DNA of 64,000 bases from Alloascoidea africana (Eukaryota > Ascomycota > Alloascoideomycetes > Alloascoideales > Alloascoideaceae): NCBI GenBank assembly GCA_030581615.1, contig JAKTTT010000041.1, positions 62,001 through 126,000 of the forward strand. Direction: 5' to 3'. The position numbers were made by a program, and so were the translations under genes. Shown here piece by piece: positions 24,003-33,741 of this stretch (position 1 is the first letter of the stretch; each line of letters opens with the position of its first letter). The notes under the pieces were generated by a model. The model had not been told where the DNA came from and ran no database searches. It saw nothing but the letters and a program-made list of their open reading frames with translations.

Positions 24003-24665
24003 ATGGCTTCGACACAGCAGAGCAGCGAGCAGGTGCCGCCGCTGGTCATCTTCCAGTGCAAGAGCTGTCTGCGCGCGATCGGCGACTCGCTGTCCTGGGG
24101 GATGCCCGTCAGGGAGTTGCAAGCCTTCACGCTGACCTCTGTGGCCAAGGGCACCGTGCTGGTAGGCGACTCTCTTCGCACCTCTTCCAAGGGAAAGGAC
24201 TTTGGTGCCGCGTACTGTGAGCTCAGATGCTCCAACTGCTCCTCTTTACTAGGCAGATGGTATAAGACCACACCAAGGGCTTTTGACCGAATACGTGAAA
24301 CGTGGACGTTTTTCGTTTCACAGGTTGTCAACTATATACCAGGAATCTCCTCCACGAATTCGTCCGCTCCAGCAGAGCGATCTGAACAGGATATGAAGAT
24401 TCTACAACCTTCGCCTGAAGATCTAGTCACCCGGCTGGGGATGCTCGAGACCATGATCACCGGCTTTCACGATGAGCTTGAGGTGATGAGCGAGTATCTA
24501 GCGCGTTTGGTCCAGCGGCTACCCCAATTGATGGAACAGGAAGGTGAAAAACAACTGGCTCAGCTTGAAAATGAAGATATACCTGCTCTTGTTAAGGAGT
24601 TTGATAGCGTCAAGAGTCTCATCAACAACCCGTCTGTTTCTGCCCCCGACACTACCACTGTCTAA
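24003..24665 (+). CDS. MIS18: Mis18 kinetochore (CENP-A loading) protein
   Basis: A 220-residue protein with a Mis18 (Yippee-like) zinc fold at residues 16-115. The first CxxC (C19, C22) lies in FQCKSCLRAIGDSLSW, the second (C76, C79) in CELRCSNCSSLLGRWY, followed by the TPRAFDRIR segment; this order and wording match human Mis18 alpha and S. pombe Mis18. The C-terminal half (about 135-205) is predicted coiled coil, as used for Mis18 oligomerisation. Known role: with Mis16 and the Scm3/HJURP pathway, it licenses centromeres for CENP-A deposition. The frame is open upstream to 23802, but residues before MASTQQ are not Mis18-like and lie in the shared promoter, so I chose the ATG at 24003. S. 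cerevisiae has no Mis18. Single exon. Confidence 0.85.
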   Translation: MASTQQSSEQVPPLVIFQCKSCLRAIGDSLSWGMPVRELQAFTLTSVAKGTVLVGDSLRTSSKGKDFGAAYCELRCSNCSSLLGRWYKTTPRAFDRIRETWTFFVSQVVNYIPGISSTNSSAPAERSEQDMKILQPSPEDLVTRLGMLETMITGFHDELEVMSEYLARLVQRLPQLMEQEGEKQLAQLENEDIPALVKEFDSVKSLINNPSVSAPDTTTV

Positions 24666-24957
24666 GCAAAACCAAAACCAGCATAGCATACTCTTCTACA
24701 TTATGCCCACAGAAAAGTATGACTTATGGAGCTAACGGTATCAATTAACAATCTTATTACCTAGCGTTTATACTTTTCGAAAACTGTATCCTAACTGAAT
24801 GTACTTGTAAGCATGAAGCATCGCCAGGAGTGGTAATCTTTACCTCTCCAATTCTATCACAAAGATTTTTGGATAGTTTTTTTCATTTTTTTTTTTTTTT
24901 TCATTCTCTGTTTGCTATCCTGCAATCCAAATCTAATATACAAACAAGATATACCTA

Positions 24958-26024
24958 TTAATAACGACCTCCGTTAATATAAGGAGTGCTTGCTGTACTC
25001 CAAGTAGAAGCATTCCCATCTCTGGGAACAAATGGTGAATTCATGATTCCCATATTCGTGCTTGGATCATTTTCAATCGAATGGTCTGTTTCTTTCAAAG
25101 CCTGTACTATCCCGGCCACTTTTTTCATCAAAACCTCAATGCCTCTGGACACAACCTCATTAGGCTTTAGCGATCCAATCGTCTCCACATTAACATAAAA
25201 TTTTGAGGGCTTTGCTTTATAATCAAAGGGCTCATTCGGGTTAGGAGGCTCTTCCCAATCACAATTCGCAGACTTGGGCCATTCATCCTCCGCACTTTCC
25301 TCATACCAGTAGCTCGTATGTCGTAGTTTGTTCCAAGGGTCATACTCAAATGCAATTGCAGCGCAAGGTGACCATTTTGCGTGTTCCTTTGCAATCCCTT
25401 TTTTCGCAATGCATCGTAATCTCAATTCCTGGAATTTTCTCAACTTACAAATCAAAACACCTTTCTCCTCAGGATCCCTTATTATTGGATTGCCGAGTTG
25501 GTATGGTCCCCTATGTGGCATATACAAATCGCGAGCGTAAACATCCATCGTGCCATCACTTGTACACATTGCTTTGAGTTCCAAAACCACTGAACATTTC
25601 TCACAATATTGATCACAGGTACAATCTCGTGTGTAAAGAAGATCATCAATGTCTGTAGAATCCAAGGGTATTAAGCCCATCCGATGAGCAATAAATTCAT
25701 CTGCTAGTACAGACGTGTTGATTTCGATTTCAACCAAGTCAATAGCTAGCGCCAGCGGTATTAGAACTTGTTTCATCAAATAACACAAGGCAACAAATAA
25801 AAAGAAATCTTACCCAAAGTGGGAATTTCAGCCAACATCACCCGTCGTAGAGAGTTTGCCATTCTAGTCAAGACAATAAAAAAATGTCAGTGCTCGTTCA
25901 TCAGCAAACATATAAACGGTGTATCCAGAAAGTATACGTACGCCAGGTCCATGTCCTGCAAGACCATATCCACATCATCCTCACTTCGACCGCGGATTGT
26001 GACTTTTGGCCCCTCGTCTTCCAT
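24958..26024 (-). CDS. RPB3: RNA polymerase II subunit Rpb3, two introns
   Basis: A three-exon gene: 25942-26024, 25814-25863 and 24958-25745. Intron 1 is 78 bases (donor GTACGT) and intron 2 is 68 bases (donor GTAAG, acceptor GCTAG). The product is 306 residues. It begins [10 protein letters not shown], continues through the alpha-type dimerisation motif [19 protein letters not shown] (joined across exons 2 and 3), [11 protein letters not shown], and the [12 protein letters not shown] zinc cluster, then the [11 protein letters not shown] and FEYDPWNKL blocks. Rpb3 pairs with Rpb11 as the alpha-like assembly platform of Pol II. Length is near that of the S. cerevisiae protein (318). It is divergent from the small membrane-protein gene at 26215. 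An unspliced reading would start at a spurious frame inside intron 2. Confidence 0.95.
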
Positions 26025-26214
26025 TATTTGTTCCTACTGTTGGTTTTCACTGGTGACAAACTGGTGCACTTGCCAAGTGATGATTATGTGCGGTATACTT
26101 TATACCGGTCTCATAATTACACAATCTCATCCCACTATCACCATCACCATGATGAATGAAACTATTCTTGTGTGAAAGCCAACTATTCTTAACAGTTTTT
26201 CCGGCTATATCACA

Positions 26215-26697
26215 ATGTCGGTGGAAACAGATGTACCGGTGTCATCAGGGGAATTGGACAACGCCTATGCTGACTTTGAGATAGGCAAGCCTTACGACTT
26301 TGAAAAGCCCAGGGATCCCTTTAAGCTTCCTCCATTACCAGATCTTCGATTTGAGCGCTCTTATCTTCGTGCTCTGAAAACATTTGCAAATGTACAACGT
26401 GACAAAGTCAAGAGTAAAATGACAGCAACAGAGATTATAAAAGAAAAATCGGAAAATGATTTGACAGGTGAGCAGGATGCACCCATTACACTGTCCACAG
26501 TTGTGATCGTCACATTCCGAGATCAACTTTTGATGCCCTTCTTACAAGGCTTTTTCATGGCATCTGCGTTACTGGTGGCGAAACCTTGGCTCAATGCTAT
26601 GGTTAAAAGTGGGAGGACTTGGGGACTTTATTTCCAAAAATCCTTGGGATTGGGATTAAACCAAAGAACAACCCCAAGCAAGGCAAAGATTTGGTGA
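26215..26697 (+). CDS. Small outer-membrane-type protein, DUF1770-like
   Basis: A 160-residue single-exon protein. Residues 38-51 (KLPPLPDLRFERSYL) and the following FRDQLLMPFLQGFF, which begins a hydrophobic segment (about 103-123), match the pattern I remember for the fungal DUF1770 family, which includes the S. pombe mitophagy receptor Atg43. The family has an N-terminal cytosolic part and one C-terminal membrane anchor. I see acidic/aromatic stretches at residues 18-30 (AYADFEIGKPYDFE) but no perfect W/F/Y-x-x-L/I/V Atg8-interacting motif there. It shares a 190-base promoter with RPB3. A single-pass membrane protein is well supported; the family name is from memory and the mitophagy role is inference. 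Confidence 0.6.
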   Translation: MSVETDVPVSSGELDNAYADFEIGKPYDFEKPRDPFKLPPLPDLRFERSYLRALKTFANVQRDKVKSKMTATEIIKEKSENDLTGEQDAPITLSTVVIVTFRDQLLMPFLQGFFMASALLVAKPWLNAMVKSGRTWGLYFQKSLGLGLNQRTTPSKAKIW

Positions 26698-27660
26698 TGT
26701 GAATAATGATTTATGTTTTAGGTTCTGATTCTTTATAGATCCGAATTACATTTAAAAATGTAAAGATTAGAACATTGTATTGTGGACCTCTTTTTCTGGT
26801 GAGTTTGTGCATATTGCCATCCAGTATTCAAGGCACTCCAGCTGCATTTTAATGTCTAGAAATCTTAGTTCTCCAGTGAAATTTAGTAGCTTGGGCATAT
26901 TTCGCTGACATGGGCATGATTATACCATTGATGTGGCGTGGAGTAAAAACTGGTGAAACTTCTTGATAATAATTTTTCCGCTTGTTCACCTTGAAACTTG
27001 TAACATGTTCAGCTTTTAACTGAGAAACAGAGATTACCTCAAGGATATTCTAAGAGAATACATGATATTTTGTAAAATGTTCTATTTCGAATTTTGAAGA
27101 GCCTGAAAGTTCAAATGGAACAGTCTAGAAATATCATCTTTGAAGTGGGTTTCTTCCTCAAGTGCAATTTAAATGTTAATTCTCTTCTTCAAATGTATCG
27201 TACAAATAAGTAAAAAACGGCCAAAAAGAACTTTTGACACATTAATATTAAGCCGACTTCATGCTCTAGTGTTCTCTAAGTTTCCTTTCCCTATTTAGTC
27301 CAGCGAAACAAATCCATTGAAAGTATCAAACCAACTCAATTGATAGAGTTGAGACTTCAACTGATGATCTCGCAGACACAAATATCATCACATTCGTCTT
27401 TGGGACTGAAAAGTGTAAGAGTGTTTCCATCCTTTATTTTAAGTATAATACAACTGTGGATATTTCCTATCAAGACTGAAAAAACAGCACCACACTTACT
27501 TCTTCTGATGCAAGCAGTTCAGTTTAACAAAAAAAATGTTACAAGTTTTTAGTCAGAAAAGTTAGAGGCAGGAGAAACAAATGAAATAAGTAGATATATA
27601 ATAATCAAAGACACTTGCTTGGAGCAAAAAAGAGGAAACAGACAAGTTTTGATTCTCACT
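26698..27660. other. Convergent intergenic region
   Basis: About 960 bases between the DUF1770-like stop and the SCD6 stop. Frames such as 27340-27552 lack coding character. It probably holds both 3' untranslated regions. No RNA gene was recognised. Confidence 0.45.
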
Positions 27661-29039
27661 TCAGTTCCACGTCGAGCCATTTGCATTTGCATTCGCATTT
27701 GGGGTCGCATTATTATAACCTCTTCCACGACCTCTAGAGCTATTTCCTCTTCCTCCTCTTCCTCTACCGCGTCCACCTCTGCCGCGGCCTCTTCCTCGGT
27801 AGAATCCACCGCCGGGGATTCTCGTCTGTCCGAAAGTTTCCAAATTCAGCTCTTTCTCTTCTCCCCATCTAAGACCATCTTGCGAGTTTTTGCCCTCGTG
27901 TCTGTCCTTGACACTACTGGAAATGTTATCAAAGAAGGAAGATTTTTTATCGTAATATTCCTCTGGCGGCGGGATGGTGACATCAGCAGAACTCTCGGTG
28001 TCCTCTACACCTGCAACTTCCTTGATGACCTCGTTCTTGCGGAACTTTGAGTTGCTTGATTCAAAGTCAAAATCGCTCGTAGGAACAACTTTTGCAGGAG
28101 GATGGGGGTGAGGATGAGGGAACCTCTGTCTAGTCCCATACTCGTTTCTCGAATGGAGATAGTCCGATCTAGCAGGCTTGTGTGCATTTGAAGAATCATG
28201 TTGCACATTGTCGGAAGCTGGAGCAGATCGAGCCGGAGCCTTGGGACCAGTCGCCTTAGCAGAGGGTACAGGTTGCGATTGGGGCTGCTGCTGTGCTTGT
28301 TGTGGAGGCTGTTGTTGCTCCTTTTGCGGCGGCTGTGGTGCCTGCTGCTGCTGCTGTTGCTGCTGCTGCTGAGGATGAGGAGGATACGCCGGCTGGGCAA
28401 CAGGAGGCTGAGGTGGATAAGGCTGCTGGTAAGCCTGGTATGGAGGAGCCTGACCTTGAGCCTGTTGAACAGGCTTTGAACTCTATATGTAGAAGTTAGT
28501 CAAATGTGTTTTCTAGGGTCTTGCGTGTTTGAACTCTCGCGTTTCCAAACATGAAAATTTCAAATGGCACAACAAAACAAAAACAAAAACATCAACAATG
28601 GCTTATTCGTCAGCATTAACATTCTCAACAACATGCTTACCTCGATAATAGCAGGATCCTGGGACGGCTGAGACAAGACATCATCTGGAGGAGTGTCCAA
28701 AACACTCAGATCCTGAACATCAGCGCCACGGAACACGACGTATTCGTAGATTGCCGGGCTTGGCAAAACTTCCAGAGCCGGATTGTTCATTCGGCCTTCA
28801 GACCCAAACGAACGAACCTGTTTCAAAGAGACGGTGGCTTTTTCGCCATTGATATCGTCGAGAACACCAACATATCTGGACAAGAAACCTGTTAGACAAA
28901 GTCGCCGAGAACCAACACTACACCGCACGATTCGCCATAGGACCCATGGTAATCGGCACCGGAGCAGAGATCAAACAAGCACACACCTGATTCCCTTGCT
29001 GGAAATGAGAGAGATGGTTTTTCCGATGTACTGGGACAT
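27661..29039 (-). CDS. SCD6: LSm14/Scd6 P-body mRNA repressor, two introns
   Basis: A three-exon gene: 28987-29039, 28641-28875 and 27661-28482. Introns are 111 bases (donor GTGTGTG, branch TCTAAC) and 158 bases (donor GTAAGC, branch GACTAAC, acceptor TATAG). The product is 369 residues: an N-terminal LSm domain (MSQYIGKTISLISS... through YVVFRGADVQDL, about 1-85), a P/Q-rich linker with a polyQ tract, an FDF motif (DFDFESSNSKF, about residue 232), FFD and TFG boxes (LETFGQTR, about 315), and a C-terminal RGG/RG tract. Scd6/LSm14 proteins bind eIF4G through RGG and Dhh1/Edc3 partners through FDF, repressing translation and promoting decapping. S. cerevisiae Scd6 is 349 residues. It is divergent from ATP4. 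Confidence 0.92.
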
Positions 29040-29237
29040 GGCGGGCAGCTGGAGTGAGAGAAGACAAGCGAGTCCAGCTTTCTCGGCCTGTGCTCTCGGT
29101 GCACGCGGCGTTGTGCCCCTGGTGCCGTCCACGCGTAACTCTCAGCACGCCCGTTCCTCCGTGCACCCCTCCGCCCGAATCGAAATGTTCGCGCTCCTGT
29201 TGGTTAAATCCAAGCCTGACCGACGAACTTTGCCAAC
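29040..29237. promoter_or_regulatory. Shared divergent promoter SCD6 / ATP4
   Basis: 198 bases between the two start codons, markedly GC-rich compared with the surrounding intergenic DNA. No canonical TATA box was seen. Confidence 0.5.
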
Positions 29238-30229
29238 ATGAGCTCCAGACTCGCCCTCTCCCGTCTGCCATTGGGTATGCTGCGTTTATTCTGAGGTCTG
29301 CCGGAGGTCGCTAATTTGTTTGTGTTCCAGCTGCCGCCGCTGCTGTTCGACCGGCTGCCCTTGTAGGGATCAGAACCGTCCCGTATGTGCTTTGAATATC
29401 AACTCTCCTCGGCTTTTGGTGTCTTTGTGTGTTTGCACTAGACAACTGGTCAGAGTTGGGAATTGAATGGTGCGGATCATACGGATGAATACTAACCGGT
29501 TGTATTCTCGCGGCTTGATCTCTTGTGTGTGTACATGATCTGTGTACCAACAATAGAGATCCAATTGCCGAGTTTATACTATGTTTCTAAAGTGCTGTTT
29601 CTCGCTGCTACTCGACCACTCCGGAAGACCCCAAGGCGAAGGCAACTTCAATTATTGATGCTCTTCCAGGATCCAATCTCATTTCCAAGACCGGTATTTT
29701 GGCTACCGCAACCGCTGCCACTGTTTACGGCATTAGCAATGAACTCTACGTTGTCAATGAGGAATCTCTTCTTCTAGGAACGTTTTTGGCCTTTACTTTT
29801 GGAATTGCAAAGTACGTTGCCCCAGCTTACAAAGACTATGCCGACAGCCAGGTCGAAAACATCAAAAATGTCCTCAATAGCTCTCGTGAGCGCCACGTCG
29901 ATGCTGTCAAGGAACGAATCGACTCTGTCTCCCAGTTGAAGGACGTTACAAACACAACCTCCGTTCTTTTTGAAGTCTCCAAAGAGACTGTTCAGTTAGA
30001 GGCAGAAGCTTTCGAATTGAAACAGAAAACCGACATTGCCGCGGAAGCTAAATCCGTCTTGGACTCTTGGGTTAGATACGAGGCCTCCGTTCGCCAGCGG
30101 GAACAGAAGCAACTGGCCGAGACTGTAATTGCCAAGGTCAATGCTCAAATCGGCAAGTCCAGTTTCCAACAAGAGGTGTTGAAACAGTCGGTTGCTGAGA
30201 TTGAAAAGATCTTTGCCGCTGCAAAATAG
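29238..30229 (+). CDS. ATP4: ATP synthase subunit b (Atp4), two introns
   Basis: A three-exon gene: 29238-29274, 29331-29382 and 29593-30229. Intron 1 is 56 bases (GTATGC...TTCCAG) and intron 2 is 210 bases (GTATGT, with ACTAAC near 29491, acceptor AAAG). The product is 241 residues, close to the 244 of S. cerevisiae. It starts MSSRLALSRLPLG, an Arg/Ser/Leu mitochondrial presequence, then STTPEDPKAKATSIIDALPGS, a hairpin of two membrane segments (LATATAATVYGISNELYVV... and ESLLLGTFLAFTFGIAKYV), and a long charged helix forming the peripheral stalk that holds F1 against rotation. The exon 3 acceptor was chosen because the nearer AG at 29551 leads at once to a stop; this junction is slightly less certain than the others. 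Confidence 0.92.
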
Positions 30230-30463
30230 AGAGACATTTTTCTAGGATATCCATAAAACAAATACAGGTCTAATCTGTTTAGTAAAAATTGCAAAGCGTA
30301 GTACAGTTTCCATTATTACAGAGATTCCATTTATTTTTAAGATACTGAACACTCCTTAAAAAGCCTCAATTTAGATTAACAAAATATTGATCACACAGAG
30401 ATGGCCGTCCAAGTTATCACTAACTGTTAAAGCCTGTCTCCGATTCCAAAACTGTTCTATTGT

Positions 30464-31267
30464 TTAAATGAAGGTTTCGTAGGCAACTGGTGCTAGTGTC
30501 TGTGGGGCATTATCAACAGCAGAAACAACATGAGCAGCCCTTGGCTTGGCTGGCTGTCTCTTCAGCAGCACAAGTTCTCCCTTGGCCTTGGCCTCTGCTT
30601 TTCTAGCGGCGTTCTCCTTGACTCTGTTCAAAAACTCCTGTCTGCACTTTGAGTGCTTGACATGCTCAACTCTTAGGTTGACTCGCTTCTCGATATATCT
30701 GTTGCCAACAATCTTGTTGATGATGACACCAACAGATGACTTTGTGACGTTGTAGACACGACCAGTCTTACCGTGGTAGTACTTGTGTGGCATACCCTTT
30801 TGAATCGAACCATTAGCCTTGATATCGACAATGTCACCAACTTTGTAGACCTTCAGGTATGTAGAAAGAGGAATGACTCCATTCTTCTTGAAATCCCTCT
30901 GGAAAGCATATCTGGTACCAGATCTATAACCACGACTAGATACATTGAAAAGCGTTAGTACAAGAACCAAAAATTAACTGTACTAGTGTTGTTCATCGCA
31001 GTGTTCTCTTGGTATAGGACGGGGAATACTGTATTTATCTCTACAAGCCTCTTCAATTCCCGTTGTTTTTTGTAAGCCAGAATAGTTTATAGAATTAGGT
31101 ATAACTTTTGATTGTGAAACAAGTTGTTTTTCTCTCCAAACCTTTGGCAACCTTTGCCTGAGTGAGGAGCGATGATCGCTGAAATAACCGCATAACTATA
31201 CTTGAAACCCCGTCCAAAAACCGAACTAGCAAACTATCGTGTATATGTTGACGTACCTTTTACCCAT
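30464..31267 (-). CDS. RPL21: 60S ribosomal protein eL21 (Rpl21), one intron
   Basis: Exon 1 is only 11 bases (31257-31267, encoding MGK plus part of codon 4) and exon 2 is 30464-30935. The intron is 321 bases (donor GTACGT, branch TACTAAC, acceptor TCTAG). The product is 160 residues, identical in length to S. cerevisiae Rpl21 and closely similar throughout (LSTYLKVYKVGDIVDIKANG, VTKSSVGVIINK, RVEHVKHSKCRQEFL, C-terminal ETFI). It is a component of the large subunit near the central protuberance. An intron after codon 3 is the arrangement known in other yeasts. It lies in tandem with RPS9, which is immediately upstream. Confidence 0.97.
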
Positions 31268-31346
31268 TGTTGTTTGATTTCAAAGACTGTTGATGTGCTT
31301 CTTCAAGAGAAGGTTGTGTTTGAGTTGATTTTTCTTCCTTTTTCCA

Positions 31347-31412
31347 ATTCCCCAAAACGGAAGGAGCACGTGATGATGTGACTGTCAATTTCCCTTCAAC
31401 TATCTAGGGTTA
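31347..31412 (-). promoter_or_regulatory. RPL21 promoter elements
   Basis: Read on the plus strand: ATTCCCCAAAACGGAAGG at 31347-31364, then CACGTG at 31367-31372, and TAGGGTT at 31405-31411 (a Tbf1-like TTAGGG-type core), all within 80-145 bases upstream of the start codon. AAACGGAAGG recurs in the RPS9 promoter and ATTCCCC in the RPS23 promoter. The rest of 31268-31706 shows nothing beyond the RPS9 3' end. Confidence 0.45.
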
Positions 31413-31706
31413 CGCCCTATCGAAAATGCTGCCTAGTAGGATTTTTACCAGAATATTACAAACAGAAACATAAACACTCAATGATAATCAACAGACTAGG
31501 TCTAATCAAATGGAGGGGATTTTTGAATTACCAACTTATGTATAGATAAAATTGACAGATTTATTATACATTTAAAAAAACCATTTTTCGTATTGCAAGC
31601 AATGTGCTTGCCATAACAATAACATATCTCCCTATTAAGATAATGTCGTGTGCTGTTGTTTCTGAGTTGTTTTTTGTCATAACTGCCTGTGAACAAGTCG
31701 TTTGAT

Positions 31707-32522
31707 CTATTCCTCTTCTTCCTCTTCACCCTTTGACGCAGAGTTTGCCTGGTTTCTTCTCTTAACACGGCCAGGACGTCCACCACCGTAAGGAGAGTTG
31801 AGGGCAAAGTCAATGTGCTTCTGAGAATCAAGACGGACCATGAAAGATGGAACATTCACAATCTGCTTTCCAACGCGGATGTGCCTCTGTCTGATGAGCA
31901 CACGGGCGTGGTGGATTGATCTGGCCAAACCGAGCTTGAAAACCTGGGATTGCAATCTTCTTTCCAAAAAGTCTTCGATTCTAAGAGCAAGTACGTAATC
32001 GAGCTTCATCTTGTCTTCGCTCAGCACACCGACTCTGACAAGACGTCTGATAAGGGCATTACCCTCGAAAAGACGCTTGGGGTCCTTTTCGTCACGGGTC
32101 AAAAGATCACGAGCAGCACGACGGATCTTTGAAAGCTGTAGACCAATTCTGTAAATTTCCTTCTTGTTCTTCAGACCGTATTCACCAGCCAATTTGAGCT
32201 CAGCATCAAAACGTGCAGAGTCGTAAGGACGTCTTGGGACAGAGTATGTCTTGGAATAAGTTCTTGGAGCTCCTAAAACAAAAGTTAGCAATGAGTTCTG
32301 GCTGATTAGAGCGCTCTTCAGTCCTTGGATTAACTATTCGTGGATCATTCGTGGATATTTGAAAAAGAAGTGTTTATCGGTTCAAAGTCTCCGTTCAACT
32401 CTTGCTTCGCTTCAGAGCAAACAACTTTCAATCTTCTTCCACGACTTATATTTATTCTCGAGTGTTCACTGAGCCAAAGAAGTACCGGTTTAAATGAAAC
32501 AAACTGATCACTTACTTGGCAT
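31707..32522 (-). CDS. RPS9: 40S ribosomal protein uS4 (Rps9), one intron
   Basis: Exon 1 is 7 bases (32516-32522, Met-Pro plus one base) and exon 2 is 31707-32272. The intron is 243 bases (donor GTAAGT, branch GCTAAC, acceptor TTTTAG). The product is 190 residues, against 195-197 in S. cerevisiae. It has [55 protein letters not shown], the S4 RNA-binding region ([19 protein letters not shown]) and a short acidic C-terminus. uS4 nucleates assembly of the small subunit body and lines the mRNA entry channel. The intron after codon 2 is conserved in other yeasts. Confidence 0.97.
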
Positions 32523-32648
32523 ATTGGATTTGTTCTTGTCAAACTGTCGAGGCTACCACTCAGTTAACAACTGTCTGAGAACACAACCTCAAAATTAATC
32601 AGGGTGCCCAGGGTAATTTTCAGAACACATTTGGTGCTGTCAAGGGTA

Positions 32649-32871
32649 ACACCCATACCACCTCTCAAGAATCTGTGACTTGCTTAGCCCGAAACGGAAG
32701 GCACTGCTGAGTGCATGTTACCCGGAATTGGCAGAACCTGATACGATAGTAAGCTGCTGTCTCACCAAACGAATAATATACAATGAGGGCTTCACTAAGA
32801 CTGATATTAATGATCCTATATAAAAGCAAATTAACAATTGCTTTGTGGAATTGAGGTCGAGAGACCCTAAC
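32649..32871 (-). promoter_or_regulatory. RPS9 promoter: Rap1-like and Tbf1-like sites
   Basis: ACACCCATACCA at 32649-32660 is close to the Rap1 consensus (ACACCCRYACAYM). CCCGAAACGGAAGG at 32688-32701 repeats a motif of the RPL21 promoter. GACCCTAAC at 32863-32871 resembles a Tbf1 RCCCTAA core. They lie 130-350 bases upstream of the start. The remainder of 32523-33194 holds the 3' end of CWF18 and no other gene that I can see. Confidence 0.45.
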
Positions 32872-33194
32872 ATTAAACTGAGTCGGAGGATCGGATCAAA
32901 TCCCCGATTGAAACAAATTATTGCGAAACGAAAACGACCTCCATCGTTACAACAGCATTAGAAAAATGCCGGAACCTGGCAAGTCCCTTGTGTTGACTTC
33001 TTAGTAACTAGTATGCGTGTGCGTCTAGTTTTGTGTGCTGGCCGTGTTGGGCTAATGATGTACTTCAGTGCTCCTTTTGATATATGCTTAATTTCACAGT
33101 TGGCTATTTTACACTGTTTAACTGCCTCTGTGACCGTCGAGTACGTTTATTCTCACGGTAAAAAAAAAAAAAAAATCGAAGATGTTGTGAATTT

Positions 33195-33741
33195 TTACTT
33201 GGATTCCTCGGCCTTAACAGTTGTTTGTAACCGTTCCTTGACAAGCTTTATTATCGCGTTATCTGTTCTTTGATCCAGAATATCCAGTTTTCCTTGTAAA
33301 TCCCTTTTCAAATCCCATGTTGTTCGTTTAGGCTTTAAATTTGAAATGCTTAGCTGCACATCTTTATTGTCATTAAGTGAGGTAGGGATTTTGTCTCGGA
33401 GATTATCAAGAACCGACTTTTCCAATTCAAAGCCTACTGCCTCAACTGTTTCATTGTTTGCCAGCTTTAAAGTCGGATTCTCTAAAAAGCCAGTCTTTGG
33501 AGCTTTTAATTCTGAGTCGTAGTTTCTAGATTTAATTATTCGCGATCTAAAAAGTCTAGTTAGTACGCACCTTGGTCTTCAAAATTCCTAGTAGATGTTC
33601 ATACTCTTCAATCTCGTGTATCGCATCAGCGTCTTGCCTAAGGGCAGAGTCCTCCTCTATCGTAGATTCATTTTTTCGTTTAAGTGAACGAAGCTGTGCT
33701 AGCCTTTGTTTGCGGCTTGCGGCCTGTGATTCCAATGACAT
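33195..33741 (-). CDS. CWF18: Splicing factor Cwf18/CCDC12, one intron
   Basis: Two exons, 33605-33741 and 33195-33546, joined across a 58-base intron (donor GTATGA, branch TACTAAC, acceptor TTTTAG). The product is 162 residues, like human CCDC12 (166). The N-terminal coiled coil has RKQRLAQLRSLKRK. After the intron comes IKSRNYD, and the C-terminus has the family signature LKPKRTTWDLKRDLQGKLDILDQRT..AIIKLVKERL, compared with human LAPRKPDWDLKRDV. It is a small subunit of the NineTeen/spliceosome-associated machinery at the Bact stage. S. cerevisiae lacks it. The chosen start is the ATG at 33741; the frame is open to an ATG at 33798 and a further small upstream intron cannot be excluded. Confidence 0.8.

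Noticed and set aside
33571-33604. A 24-base intron in CWF18 using the GTGCGT donor
   Set aside because: It gives the wrong phase and an immediate stop; the 58-base intron with donor GTATGA keeps the CCDC12 frame and has a normal size.
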